The notes under the pieces were generated by a model. That model was given only the letters and a program-made list of their open reading frames with translations, was not told the origin of the DNA and ran no database searches. Shown piece by piece: positions 41,637 to 50,438 of a stretch of 64,000 nt of DNA (within the stretch, counting starts at the first letter, position 1; each line of letters begins with the position of its first letter). The position numbers and the translations under genes were made by a program. This DNA is from CAVWDU01 sp963753815 (GTDB lineage: Bacteria > Pseudomonadota > Gammaproteobacteria > Pseudomonadales > Halieaceae). Location of the stretch: NCBI GenBank assembly GCA_963753815.1, contig CAVWDU010000003.1:1984001-2048000 (forward strand), read 5' to 3'.

Positions 41637-43343
41637 TCATCCCTTGGTGGGTCTCCGATCGGGCCGGTAATTGTTGTCGATGCAGATAATCTCCAGTATC
41701 CCGCCTTCCAGTGCCGGGGTCGGGATCGGATTGTTCGACATGCAGATATGGCCGGCCGAGGTAAAGGTCATATCCCGGGTATAGGTGCCCCGCAGCGGCA
41801 CCGGGTAGGCCACAAAACGCTGTTCCGAGGGGATAAACCGATAGATGCGGTCGGTCATGTTTTCATTGATCCAGATTTCCTGGGTTTGGGGATGCACCCC
41901 AAGCGCATAGGGAGCGGGACGAAAACCCGGGGCAAATTCGGGCATCGGATAAACCCTCGATGAGAATTCATCGGCAACATCGATGCGCCCCAGTACGCCT
42001 TCGGAATAGCCGGTGACCCAAAGTATGCCCTGCTTGTCAAAACGCATGCGCCGCGGGCCTTTCACCGGCGAATCATATTCAACGATCTTCAGGGTTGCGG
42101 GATCTATGTGGCCAATTTTATCGGCAAATAAGCGGGTGTACCAAATGCCGCCGTCTATGGGGTTCACATCGATACCATAGGGCTGCGTGGTGCCGGCAAT
42201 GCCCTGTGGTTTGTGAGTGGGTAGCGCCAATATGGTAAATTCGCCGCTTTTTGGATCGAGGCGGCCGACCTGCTCGGAGCCGGTCAGCGTAAACCAGAGC
42301 ATGCCGTCTTTACCGGTTCGGATCGTATGCGGGTAAATGGCATTGGTTTCGGCCGACATAACATGGGTTGCCTCCCATTTTTTGCTCTTGGGATTGAAAA
42401 CGCCGATGCTGCGCGAGCCGCTATTGGTAACGTAGTACTTGCCGTCCAGACCCATTGCCAGCGAATGCGGGCCGTTGTGCGAGCCTGAAACATACTCACT
42501 GACAACCTGGGGCTTTTCAGCAGCGCCCGCCTGTTGGGGTGGCACTTCCGGTTGCTTGATAACCTCGGTGATGCCGGTCGCAGGATCAGTGATGTCTATC
42601 TGGTCGAGGCGCTGGTCGATGGTGTAAATCAGTCCATCATCAGGATTGTAAATCGCATCATGGGGTACCTGCGCATTGCTGAGGGGGTATTCATAAATCT
42701 TGGTGACCGCCAGTGATTGATCCAGCGGAAAAGTGGGGCGAACGCTGATCGGTTCGCCGTTAAAGCCCTTCGACAAAATCTCGGAGCGAGAATCGCGCAA
42801 CTCCATATCGAAGTTACCCAGGTATCTATGCATCCGTTCTATGGATTGCGACCAGGATTCCGCAGAGCGTGGCACCCGGGTAAATGAGTTGCCCACCTGG
42901 TGGCAAGACAGGCAGTCCCGCTGAAACAAGGTGCGGGTAAAATCGCCGCTACCTTCCTCATCAAAAGGCAGGCTGCCAAAGTGATAGGCGGCCGGCAGGC
43001 TGTCAGAGATCTCCATCGGATCGGTCATAGGCTGCATGACAAAATCTATTTGCTTGTGCTCAGTGGCACCCAGTGCGACAGCCCCTTCGACATCACTGTA
43101 ATACGGTGTTCTGAGGCGCAGGGCCAGTTCCCCACTAAGGTTGGTCTGCAAGCTGAACTTCCCGGTTTTGTTGCTGTAGACCGATTCAGAGACTCCGGAT
43201 TCGGCAGACGTGGTACGCACCAACACGCCTTCCAGCCCTTTGCCGTCCGGGTCGGTCACTGTGCCGCTTAGGGTTCCTGCGATCACTTTGTTGCAGCTGA
43301 TCACTGTCAACAGGATACAGGCGAGTCTCGGTGTGAATGTCAT
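41637..43343 (-). CDS. Haem-c / carboxypeptidase-regulatory / Vgb-like beta-propeller fusion
   Basis: A 568-residue exported protein. After a Sec signal (LACILLTVISC...), residues about 23-105 form a carboxypeptidase-regulatory-like beta sandwich (GTLSGTVTDPDGKGLEGVLVRT). At 144-148 there is one haem-c motif, CLSCH, with a distal Met-rich region nearby. From about 215 to the end six or seven repeats of a streptogramin-lyase/SMP-30-type beta propeller follow (for example DGGIWYTRLFADKIGHIDP). The combination suggests a periplasmic electron-linked sensor or lactonase-like enzyme; the reaction is unknown. The ATG at 43343 is preferred; one at 43367 is also in frame. Confidence 0.8.
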   Translation of the reverse strand: MTFTPRLACILLTVISCNKVIAGTLSGTVTDPDGKGLEGVLVRTTSAESGVSESVYSNKTGKFSLQTNLSGELALRLRTPYYSDVEGAVALGATEHKQIDFVMQPMTDPMEISDSLPAAYHFGSLPFDEEGSGDFTRTLFQRDCLSCHQVGNSFTRVPRSAESWSQSIERMHRYLGNFDMELRDSRSEILSKGFNGEPISVRPTFPLDQSLAVTKIYEYPLSNAQVPHDAIYNPDDGLIYTIDQRLDQIDITDPATGITEVIKQPEVPPQQAGAAEKPQVVSEYVSGSHNGPHSLAMGLDGKYYVTNSGSRSIGVFNPKSKKWEATHVMSAETNAIYPHTIRTGKDGMLWFTLTGSEQVGRLDPKSGEFTILALPTHKPQGIAGTTQPYGIDVNPIDGGIWYTRLFADKIGHIDPATLKIVEYDSPVKGPRRMRFDKQGILWVTGYSEGVLGRIDVADEFSSRVYPMPEFAPGFRPAPYALGVHPQTQEIWINENMTDRIYRFIPSEQRFVAYPVPLRGTYTRDMTFTSAGHICMSNNPIPTPALEGGILEIICIDNNYRPDRRPTKG

Positions 43344-43667
43344 GACTAATGCCTCTAGAAAAAACATGCGTTGCAGGGGTACTCAACGCCAAAGTGGCGC
43401 GAGGCTCGATTATAGTTTTTGTCGGTGCTTGCTAACAAGGCGCCGCACCATGCCTACGCGACTCGACAGGGCGTCAGCGAGTCTCGGGCGACTGAGTGAT
43501 ACATTTCCACGGCCTTGCCAATATCGCCGCAATGCCAGTGCCTGGCACCGGGGGACTCCATTTCGCTGCAGGCGACAGGTGCCGGATCGCAGTCCACATT
43601 ATCACTATAGGGGCGGCATTCAAAGCCCTGCTGCGAGCTTCGCGATATGGGTCATGAAGTTCTGGAA
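43344..43667. other. Gap with a possible small Cys-rich minus-strand ORF
   Basis: On the minus strand a frame ending at TAG 43454 reads GFECRPYSDNVDCDP then APVACSEMESPGARHWHCGD and a short tail, Cys- and His-rich, with no canonical start before the in-frame stop at about 43652. It could be a real small gene with an unrecognised start or a frameshifted remnant after the TauE-like gene. Otherwise the gap holds only the promoter of the fusion gene. Confidence 0.3.
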
Positions 43668-44438
43668 TTATCGGCCATAGACAGTGGCGAAGTAGTAGCC
43701 GGTGATGGTACAGCTGATGACAATAACCGCGCGCCGTACCAACCGTTCGGGAAGTTGGCGGGAGGTCCGTGCTGCCAGGTAACCGCCTACCAGGGTGCCG
43801 AGCAAAACTGCGCTGCCCTGGCGCCAGGCGATGGCATCCTGGTTGATGAAGATGACGATCGAGATGAATGAAATGCTCGAAGAAACCACCAGTTTAAGGC
43901 CGTTCATGGCATTGATATTACTGTAGCCCGCCAGTGCCAGACAGCTGAGAATGACGATGCCGAGGCCGGCGTTAAAGAAGCCTCCATAGATACTGGCTAC
44001 CAATAGAGACAAGCTTAACAGGACGCTGGCGGTGCAGGCATGGCGGGGCGCTTTTGCTCGCTGGCGCAATGCGCTATTGAGTGGTCTGCCGACGATAAAC
44101 AGGATTGTAGCAAGCAACAGCAGCCAGGGTATGGCTCCCCGGAACACCGCTTCAGGTGTTTGCAGCAGCAGCCATGCTCCCAGTGCGCCGCCCAGCAGGC
44201 TCACGCCAAGCAGAGGCAGCAGCTGGCTGCGGTGGGTTTTGATATCGTGACGAAAAGCCCAGGCGCCGCTGATATAGCCGGCGCAAGACGCCAGGGTATT
44301 GGTTGCATTGGCACTAATGGGTGTTACGCCGCTCCACATCAGCGCCGGAAACGTGATAAAGCTGCCACCTCCGGCAACCGAATTCAGCACACCGCCAAGC
44401 AAGCCGGCGCCAAAAAGTAGTAAGCAATCGACAACCAT
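43668..44438 (-). CDS. TauE/SafE-family (TSUP) membrane transporter
   Basis: A 256-residue inner-membrane protein with about eight hydrophobic segments. The N-terminal GLLGGVLNSVAGGGSFITFPAL motif and the SGVTPISANATNTLA segment are classic for the sulfite/sulfoacetate exporter TSUP family. The exact anion (sulfite, sulfoacetate or other) is unknown. It runs seven bases after the beta-lactamase-like hydrolase on the same strand. Confidence 0.87.
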   Translation of the reverse strand: MVVDCLLLFGAGLLGGVLNSVAGGGSFITFPALMWSGVTPISANATNTLASCAGYISGAWAFRHDIKTHRSQLLPLLGVSLLGGALGAWLLLQTPEAVFRGAIPWLLLLATILFIVGRPLNSALRQRAKAPRHACTASVLLSLSLLVASIYGGFFNAGLGIVILSCLALAGYSNINAMNGLKLVVSSSISFISIVIFINQDAIAWRQGSAVLLGTLVGGYLAARTSRQLPERLVRRAVIVISCTITGYYFATVYGR

Positions 44439-44444
44439 TGAAGC

Positions 44445-45596
44445 TCAGGGTTTCGAGGCACAGAGTGCAGCAAGATCGCTTAACAGCGGTCCTCGTTGCG
44501 CCACCCGCGCCGCATTGGCGTCGAGTGAGTCGGTTAGAAAACAGAATGATATGCCGCTTTCGGGATCTGCCCAGGCCACCTGGCCACCGGCACCGTGATG
44601 CCCAAAGCTGGCGCCTGAGGTGTACTGTGATCCCATACCACGACGGTCTCCCATGCCATCATTCCCCTGGATAATCAGTCCCAGGCTGCGATTGGCCGGG
44701 TAGCCGCCAAAGGGGTCCTGATGCGCTGCGCGAATAGTTGATGTGGCGTCAGCAAGAATACCCGGCGCCCATAAATTCTCTGGATTGTGCAGCAGAGCCT
44801 GGTAAAACATGGCGACCTCAGCCGCGGTTGCAATTGCGCCGCCGCCGGGTACGCCCAAGGCCCGCACCAGAGGATCGTTCATCAACAACAACATTTTGTG
44901 TTCTGCGGTTTCAGGTGCCAATGTGGTGGGGCCAAAGCAGGCGTCTAACTCCGCCTGGCTTGCCGGGCTACCGACCGAGCGAACCGCGTTGATATTGTGT
45001 TGCTCTTCCAGCGGCACCCCCAGCCGAAAGCCCTCGAGTGCCAGCGGTTGGGTAAGCTGCTCGGCGATAAATTGGCGATAGTCCTGCTGGCAGATGCGCT
45101 CTACCACTTCAGCCAGCACCCAAAAAGATGAGGTGGGATGGTATTGGCAGCGTGAGCCCGGAGCCCATTCCAGTTGCCATTGCGACATCGACTGAACTCT
45201 TTCGCTGCGGCTATACCACTGCGGCGGCCCAAGGATCGCGCCCGGAAATCCGGCGGTATGGGTAAGCAGCTGCTCAAGGGTAACCGCGGCTTTGCCGTTG
45301 GCGCCAAACTGGGGAATGAAATCGATTACCGGTCTTTTTGCATCGACCCCTGGCTCGGCCATCAGCAGCCAGAACGCCGCGGCCAGCAGCGGCTTGCTCA
45401 CCGAGTAAATAGCGTAAGCGCTCCCCGGGGCTGCCGCTCCCACTGTGGCGAATAAGCCGAGCTGACCCTGGCGGGCAACGGCGATCTGGCAAGAGTTAAG
45501 CTGGCCGAGCTGACATTGGCGGCGGGTGTTCTCTAGTAAGGTGGCAAGCCTTGCGGGATCCAGTCCCAGCAACCGTGGATTACTGACAGCGTTCAT
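44445..45596 (-). CDS. Serine hydrolase of the beta-lactamase/EstB class-C group
   Basis: A 383-residue hydrolase with the penicillin-binding-protein fold. The catalytic SxxK is YSVSKP (Ser about 86, Lys about 89), the YxN-type motif appears as YHPTS near residue 158, and a HHGAGG stretch takes the KTG-like position near 350. Members include EstB-type esterases and D-aminopeptidases. No signal peptide is seen, so it is probably cytoplasmic esterase rather than a beta-lactamase. It is followed within 6 bases by the TSUP gene. Confidence 0.85.
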   Translation of the reverse strand: MNAVSNPRLLGLDPARLATLLENTRRQCQLGQLNSCQIAVARQGQLGLFATVGAAAPGSAYAIYSVSKPLLAAAFWLLMAEPGVDAKRPVIDFIPQFGANGKAAVTLEQLLTHTAGFPGAILGPPQWYSRSERVQSMSQWQLEWAPGSRCQYHPTSSFWVLAEVVERICQQDYRQFIAEQLTQPLALEGFRLGVPLEEQHNINAVRSVGSPASQAELDACFGPTTLAPETAEHKMLLLMNDPLVRALGVPGGGAIATAAEVAMFYQALLHNPENLWAPGILADATSTIRAAHQDPFGGYPANRSLGLIIQGNDGMGDRRGMGSQYTSGASFGHHGAGGQVAWADPESGISFCFLTDSLDANAARVAQRGPLLSDLAALCASKP

Positions 45597-45664
45597 CTAC
45601 AGATCTCTTGGTGGGGGTTGGCGCTAAAACCAATCGGTCGTGTTACCTGATTGCAGAGTAGCAT

Positions 45665-46357
45665 TTATGCTGGCAGGACGCTGTTTTCGCCATGGCAAAA
45701 CGCAAGCAATTGGCTGAGCTCAGTCAGGCTGCGGCCGGATTGTTGCTGGAGGTCGTTGAAGCAGGCCTGGGCCGCTGCCAACGCGCTCTTGGTATTACTG
45801 CCAGTGTTGAGAATGTTGTGGCTGCGCAGGTAGCCCTCAACATCGCCTGTTAACAAGAAGGTATCCTTGCCCAGCGCGCGCAGCGCGTAGGGGCCGATAT
45901 TACCCCCCGGCCGATTGCCATGCTGTTTCAAGTATCGCCATAGTCCCACAATATCTTCCGTTGGCCAGTTGGCAACGAACGCTGCAAAGCTGCCTGCCTC
46001 GCGGCGGCGGGCCTCATGGATCATCAGGGCATTGTCGCGAATCGCCCACACCTTGCGAGCGTTGCGAATGATACGTGGGGCCTGCGCCTTTCGCTCCAGC
46101 ATATCGTCCGGCATCATAATGCGTCGGTCGACATCGAAGTTCCAGAACAGCGCTTCGAAGTTAGCCCACTTGTTTTCAACGACCCGCCAGACGAAACCTG
46201 ACTGGAATATTTTTTTGCACAATTCCGACAAATAAAATTGGTCAGGAATTGTACTTAGCTCGCCAGGTGTCAACGGCCGATGCAGCAGCTTTTCGAGACT
46301 TTCCTCACCGCCTTTTCGTTTGCAGGCCGTTTCATATAATGTCGAAAAAACAAGCAT
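45665..46357 (-). CDS. DNA-3-methyladenine glycosylase I-like protein
   Basis: A 230-residue protein of the Tag superfamily, excising alkylated adenine in base-excision repair. Matching segments are FVWRVVENKWANFEALFWNFD and RIIRNARKVWAIRDNALMI, and the C-terminal domain ends in a helix pair. A Tag-specific zinc motif (Cys-His-x17-His-Cys) is not visible, so it may belong to the Tag-like branch without the zinc. It stands alone, start at 46357. Confidence 0.75.
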   Translation of the reverse strand: MLVFSTLYETACKRKGGEESLEKLLHRPLTPGELSTIPDQFYLSELCKKIFQSGFVWRVVENKWANFEALFWNFDVDRRIMMPDDMLERKAQAPRIIRNARKVWAIRDNALMIHEARRREAGSFAAFVANWPTEDIVGLWRYLKQHGNRPGGNIGPYALRALGKDTFLLTGDVEGYLRSHNILNTGSNTKSALAAAQACFNDLQQQSGRSLTELSQLLAFCHGENSVLPA

Positions 46358-46557
46358 ATATCTTCCTTTAACAGGGGATTTGGGTCCCAGAAAGGCGAAA
46401 CTTATGAGCGCCGGGCAGTCGCCTTCAAGGGCGGGCGTGAACTCTCGATTAGGTAGTTCATTCTAACAATTATGGGTATCTTGAGCTCCATTGAGTAACG
46501 CATCATTTCGGTGTTTACCAAGACACGCTTTCACAATGACTCGGGAGAGTAAAAATC

Positions 46558-46962
46558 ATGGCAACTGCAAAAAAAGCTCCGGCAAAACGCACACCGGCTA
46601 AGAAAACCACTGCGAAGAACGCAAATGTGGCTTCTTTGAAAAACACCGCCGACAAGGCAATTAACATTTACCTGGGCGTTATCGGCAAGAGTGCTGACAA
46701 ACTGCAGGCCAACATCGAACAGGCTCGCAAGGACAACGAAAAGCGTGTTAAAGATCTGGAGAAGCGGGGCGCCAAGTTGCGTGCTGAACTGACCAGCCGC
46801 TTTGAGAAGATCGAGCTGCCTGAAGTTGACGAAGTCTTCGAAGATGCCAAGCAGCAAATCAGTAAGGTCCAGGGCAAGGTTCAGGACCGCGTTGAGAAGG
46901 TACAAGACCGCGTTGAAGAAGTGGTCGAGAATGTTAAAGGAAAGCTGACTGCTGAAGCCTAA
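46558..46962 (+). CDS. Phasin-like, Lys/Ala-rich protein
   Basis: A 134-residue highly charged protein. Residues 1-25 are a Lys/Ala/Pro-rich tail (TAKKAPAKRTPAKKT) like that of PhaF or histone-H1-type proteins. The remainder is continuous coiled coil with heptad-like ISKVQGKVQDRVEKVQDRVEEVVENVKG repeats. In PHA producers such proteins coat granules and bind DNA. No phaC or phaR is in the window. Strong expression is suggested by a good terminator downstream. Confidence 0.75.
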   Translation: MATAKKAPAKRTPAKKTTAKNANVASLKNTADKAINIYLGVIGKSADKLQANIEQARKDNEKRVKDLEKRGAKLRAELTSRFEKIELPEVDEVFEDAKQQISKVQGKVQDRVEKVQDRVEEVVENVKGKLTAEA

Positions 46963-46983
46963 TCTGGCGGCTCAGTAAGCGAG

Positions 46984-47013
46984 AGCCTCACCGCAATGGT
47001 GGGGCTTTTTTTT
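46984..47013 (+). terminator. Rho-independent terminator
   Basis: Stem AGCCTCACC (46984-46992) with GGTGGGGCT (46998-47006, one G-T pair) and a five-base loop, running into eight T. Closes the phasin-like gene. Confidence 0.92.
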
Positions 47014-47093
47014 GCCCGTCACAAATACCCGGTCTGAAAATTCCCTGATTGCCGCGCTTGCCCCCGACGGATTATATCGGTGACAACTGGCGG

Positions 47094-48110
47094 CTAGATC
47101 AGGTCGTTCAGCATCACCCCGAGGCCAAAGCGGGTCTGGTAGTTGTTGTAATCGATCAGGCTGGCGCCATAACCGGTAAACAGCTGCGCGTAAATGCGCA
47201 CACTTTTGCCGAGTGGGTAACTCCAGCCCAGCTCAGCGCTTCCGGCACCACCTTCAATGCTATAGCGGGTACGCAGGGTGATAACGTTCTCCCGCCATCG
47301 ATACGCTAAGTCGAGGTTGAAACGACCCAGGTAATCCTCAATGTCGGGATTGTCATCTTCGTCATCGCTTTCCTTGAGCCGATAGTAGGGGCGGAAGCTG
47401 GTGTAGAAGTTGCCCCGTTCAACCACAAAGTTGGCGAACAGACGATTCCAACTGCGAGATATATCGCCGCTGCGACCGTTTGACTGGTGGTTGTAACCAA
47501 ATTCAATCCAGCGTAGTTCTGCGCCCCACAATTCAAATGTGGTAGCCCAGGCACCGAACAGCTGGGGTTGATAGTCGGTTTCCCGGAATGGCGAAGAAAT
47601 ATCAGTATTCAGGGCCTGCCACATCGAGAGCTGGGTATAGGAAACCATCAATGAGGAGTTTTTGCCGAACACGCCACGCCAGACCGGAATCATGATGCTC
47701 AGCTGAAATTCAACCTCGTGATCATCGAATTGTTGTGCTTCATCCACCCCGGCTTCACTGTACAGCTCCCTGTTGATACCTTCTGCATAGCCGTAAATAA
47801 TATAGTTCTGGTCGTAGGGCACCAGATAGAAAGGGTTGCGGGGTGATTCAAAAATCTCTTCGATTTTTCGATCTGTTGCGGAGCGATTGTCCGGCAACTC
47901 TTGAGCTTTGTCTGCAGGGTCACTGCTGCTAATGGCTTCAGCCCCGTCGTCTGGCGATGGCTCAACAGTGGATTCATGGGCAAATCCGAGTGGTGAATAG
48001 ATGAGCCAAAGCAGGATCGCGAGCATCAGGGTGGATTGCCCGGGCGAGTCGCTCAGCGATCTTGCCGGCCAAATTGTGACACTGGATCGGGCATCGGTTG
48101 GATTAGTCAT
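47094..48110 (-). CDS. pldA: Outer-membrane phospholipase A
   Basis: A 338-residue outer-membrane phospholipase A1/A2 (OMPLA), hydrolysing phospholipids when the outer membrane is disturbed. The catalytic His and Ser lie in EFGYNHQSNGRSGDISRSWNR, the OMPLA signature. After the signal an acidic linker (EPSPDDGAEA) of about 60 residues precedes the 12-strand barrel, ending in a typical aromatic last strand. The ATG at 48110 overlaps the tautomerase stop by eight bases, so expression is probably coupled. The longer frame upstream is not homologous. Confidence 0.9.
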   Translation of the reverse strand: MTNPTDARSSVTIWPARSLSDSPGQSTLMLAILLWLIYSPLGFAHESTVEPSPDDGAEAISSSDPADKAQELPDNRSATDRKIEEIFESPRNPFYLVPYDQNYIIYGYAEGINRELYSEAGVDEAQQFDDHEVEFQLSIMIPVWRGVFGKNSSLMVSYTQLSMWQALNTDISSPFRETDYQPQLFGAWATTFELWGAELRWIEFGYNHQSNGRSGDISRSWNRLFANFVVERGNFYTSFRPYYRLKESDDEDDNPDIEDYLGRFNLDLAYRWRENVITLRTRYSIEGGAGSAELGWSYPLGKSVRIYAQLFTGYGASLIDYNNYQTRFGLGVMLNDLI

Positions 48111-48501
48111 GCAATGGATTCTCGCCGGGCTGCCAACTCGCCAGATACTTCTCGTGCAGGTGGAAGTCTTCACCGGGGTGTTCTGTCAGGATGATGTACA
48201 TATGCGATTTCGGAATAGCCAATAGGTGGTGGAGTAATTCTATGATACCCAGAGTCAACGCCCTGCGTTGCTCTAGCGAGCGGCCGCCGCGAATATCGGC
48301 ATTGACAATGGCAATCCCCAGCTCGGGTTGGGAGACCCGCCCCAGAGACAGGTTCCAGGTGCCGAATTCCCTCAGTGATATGCTAATGTGGTCGGTGCCG
48401 GTTGCCATAATCTCCGCAAACAGCTGGCGTACCCCCTCGGCCACGGCTTGCTTGTCGGTATCGCTTGTGGACTTGTTCAGCTCAATCTGGATGTGGGGCA
48501 T
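48103..48501 (-). CDS. Tautomerase-family protein
   Basis: A 132-residue member of the 4-oxalocrotonate tautomerase/MIF superfamily in its longer (MSAD/cis-CaaD-like) form. Pro-1 after Met removal would be the catalytic base (MPHIQIEL). The protein is a pair of beta-alpha-beta units, with LREFGTWNLS in the middle and PKSHMYIILTEHP late. Reaction and substrate are unknown. Its end overlaps the pldA start. Confidence 0.85.
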   Translation of the reverse strand: MPHIQIELNKSTSDTDKQAVAEGVRQLFAEIMATGTDHISISLREFGTWNLSLGRVSQPELGIAIVNADIRGGRSLEQRRALTLGIIELLHHLLAIPKSHMYIILTEHPGEDFHLHEKYLASWQPGENPLHD

Positions 48502-48675
48502 GGGGATTCTCGATCGTGTTCGAAATGGTTGTTACGCGTGATGAGATTTTACATCCGGAAAAGGCGCGATCCTCTGAGTTCTTCAGCATAGCGCAGCATG
48601 CAACAATGCCGGCGCACAGCACTGAGACGGCGTGGAGCCTGCGCTACACCGACTGCAGCAAGCTCCGAATATACC

Positions 48676-50184
48676 CTAGCTACTTGCGTCGGGGTTTAGC
48701 GGGGGAGAATCGAGCGTCTCTATGCGAATGATGCCATCGTTACTCATTATAATTCGATAATGCAGGAATTCCTGGATCGTTGCCGATTTGAATTCCACAA
48801 TCAGGTGGATGTGATAGGTATAGCGTCCTCGGTGTTTGTCGTAATCGGTGTCATTGGGGAGAAAAAGCCTGCTCTTGCTCTTCTCCATCTTGCGGGCGAA
48901 GCGGCTAAAATCGAAGCGAATAATCTGGCGCAGGCCATGGATATTGCTATTCGGAAACGCATCTGACATGCGTTTCGGGTACAGCCTCGCATTGCTTTTG
49001 AACAGAATTGTGTGCTCGCCAACGTAATCATTTTCGAGTTCTTCCAGCACATTGCGTTTACGCAGCCTGACAATATCAGGTTTCAGTTCGGCACTGGGCA
49101 CAAAGCCGAAGCTCTCAAGTTGCACGCCCAGCGGTTTGCCGGTCACTTGGCTGCGAATAGTATTCCTGAAATCAAAAAACAGACGCTGCCCCCTCGATTT
49201 CAGGTAGTCCTGGGTCAGTGCCTTGATGCGATCCTTGAACATATAACTGATCACCAGGATAACGAAAAAGGTGCTGGTCCAGTTGTCGTAGTGAACATGA
49301 GCAAAAAATGCGGCGGCGGTAGCAAAAACCATTGCGATACCTGCGGCCATGCTCAACAATAACTCACGGGCCAGTCGACTATCCGGCTTGTTCTCCGTGG
49401 TCATGTAATAAAGCGACTCTATATAGGTTCGCAGGGTTTTGCGCCGGTACACCAGTGCCTCGTTATTACCTTTCCCGTCAGGAATCGACCGATAGGCGTT
49501 ATCAATGCGATAGTCGAGTTCGTCTCGGGCACCGGCGTACAGTTTTTTGGCAAGTTTAGCGTGGCCGGTCAATTTGCGACGTCCGATCGAATATGCCAGG
49601 CGACAAGAGGAATCTTCGACAAGCAGGCTGAGGTATTCATCGCACAGCAGGAACACCCGGTGGTATTCAGTCAAAATGGTGGGCTCCAGGAGTGACTTTT
49701 CAATCTCCCGAAATTGGCCCAGTAACTGCCCTGTCAATGCCATAAACTGCTCTGCAGCGGGAATCGAGACATCCCTGCCGCGCAATTCCAGCGCCTCCTG
49801 CAATTGGGTATCGACTGCTGATTTAAAAAATCGGCAAAAGGTTCGCGCCGCGCTTTCAAACTCCTGCAGCGCCGCCTTTTGCTCTTTTTCCCCTTTTTTC
49901 TCCGGGTTCTCACGGGCCTCGTCACTCTTCTCATACATCAGCGCCAGCAAGCCGCCGTCACTGTCCAGCATCTGGCTCAGTGTTTGTTGCTTGGGCATAA
50001 GCTCCGAGTAGAGCAGTAAATCGCGATAAAACAGGTAGCCGGGGTAGGTCTTCTGGTTTATCCCCAGGCTGCGCGGAACAAACAAATAGGCATCGACAGC
50101 GTGTGTTGTTTTCCTTTGCTCAACATCAAGGGGATAACTGGCGTTAAATTCTACCTGGGTCTTTGAGCGGCGTTTAAGTTTCAT
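48676..50184 (-). CDS. Large membrane-associated protein of unknown function
   Basis: A 502-residue protein I do not recognise. The N-terminal about 260 residues are soluble and alpha-helical with a charged EARENPEKKGEKEQK stretch near 90-105. Two adjacent hydrophobic segments (about 275-295 and 300-315, AAGIAMVFATAAAFFAH and WTSTFFVILVISYMF) form a hairpin. The C-terminal part is basic, mixed alpha/beta, possibly nucleotide- or membrane-facing (FRNTIRSQVTGKPLG, HGLRQIIRFDFSRFARKMEKSKS). No regulator or enzyme partner is adjacent. Orphan but clearly coding, with consistent codon use. Confidence 0.85.
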   Translation of the reverse strand: MKLKRRSKTQVEFNASYPLDVEQRKTTHAVDAYLFVPRSLGINQKTYPGYLFYRDLLLYSELMPKQQTLSQMLDSDGGLLALMYEKSDEARENPEKKGEKEQKAALQEFESAARTFCRFFKSAVDTQLQEALELRGRDVSIPAAEQFMALTGQLLGQFREIEKSLLEPTILTEYHRVFLLCDEYLSLLVEDSSCRLAYSIGRRKLTGHAKLAKKLYAGARDELDYRIDNAYRSIPDGKGNNEALVYRRKTLRTYIESLYYMTTENKPDSRLARELLLSMAAGIAMVFATAAAFFAHVHYDNWTSTFFVILVISYMFKDRIKALTQDYLKSRGQRLFFDFRNTIRSQVTGKPLGVQLESFGFVPSAELKPDIVRLRKRNVLEELENDYVGEHTILFKSNARLYPKRMSDAFPNSNIHGLRQIIRFDFSRFARKMEKSKSRLFLPNDTDYDKHRGRYTYHIHLIVEFKSATIQEFLHYRIIMSNDGIIRIETLDSPPLNPDASS

Positions 50185-50438
50185 TTCGAGGGCGATGACA
50201 AATACCTCCCAACGTCGATGAGTCGATTGCAGTGATGCGCATTAACGCTTATTTGTCGCAGGGTGCCCCTACTAGCGAAATACGCTATTTGATTCGCTGT
50301 CGCTCGACCGTTTATTGTTTTGTGGTCACGAGGATAATCCTGTCGCAGCAAAAAAGCCAGAGCTGTACCGCGACACAACGACCAGCCCGCTCAATCCAGC
50401 GTTGTTAAGATGAAATGATGCCCCTCGATCAGCCTTGC

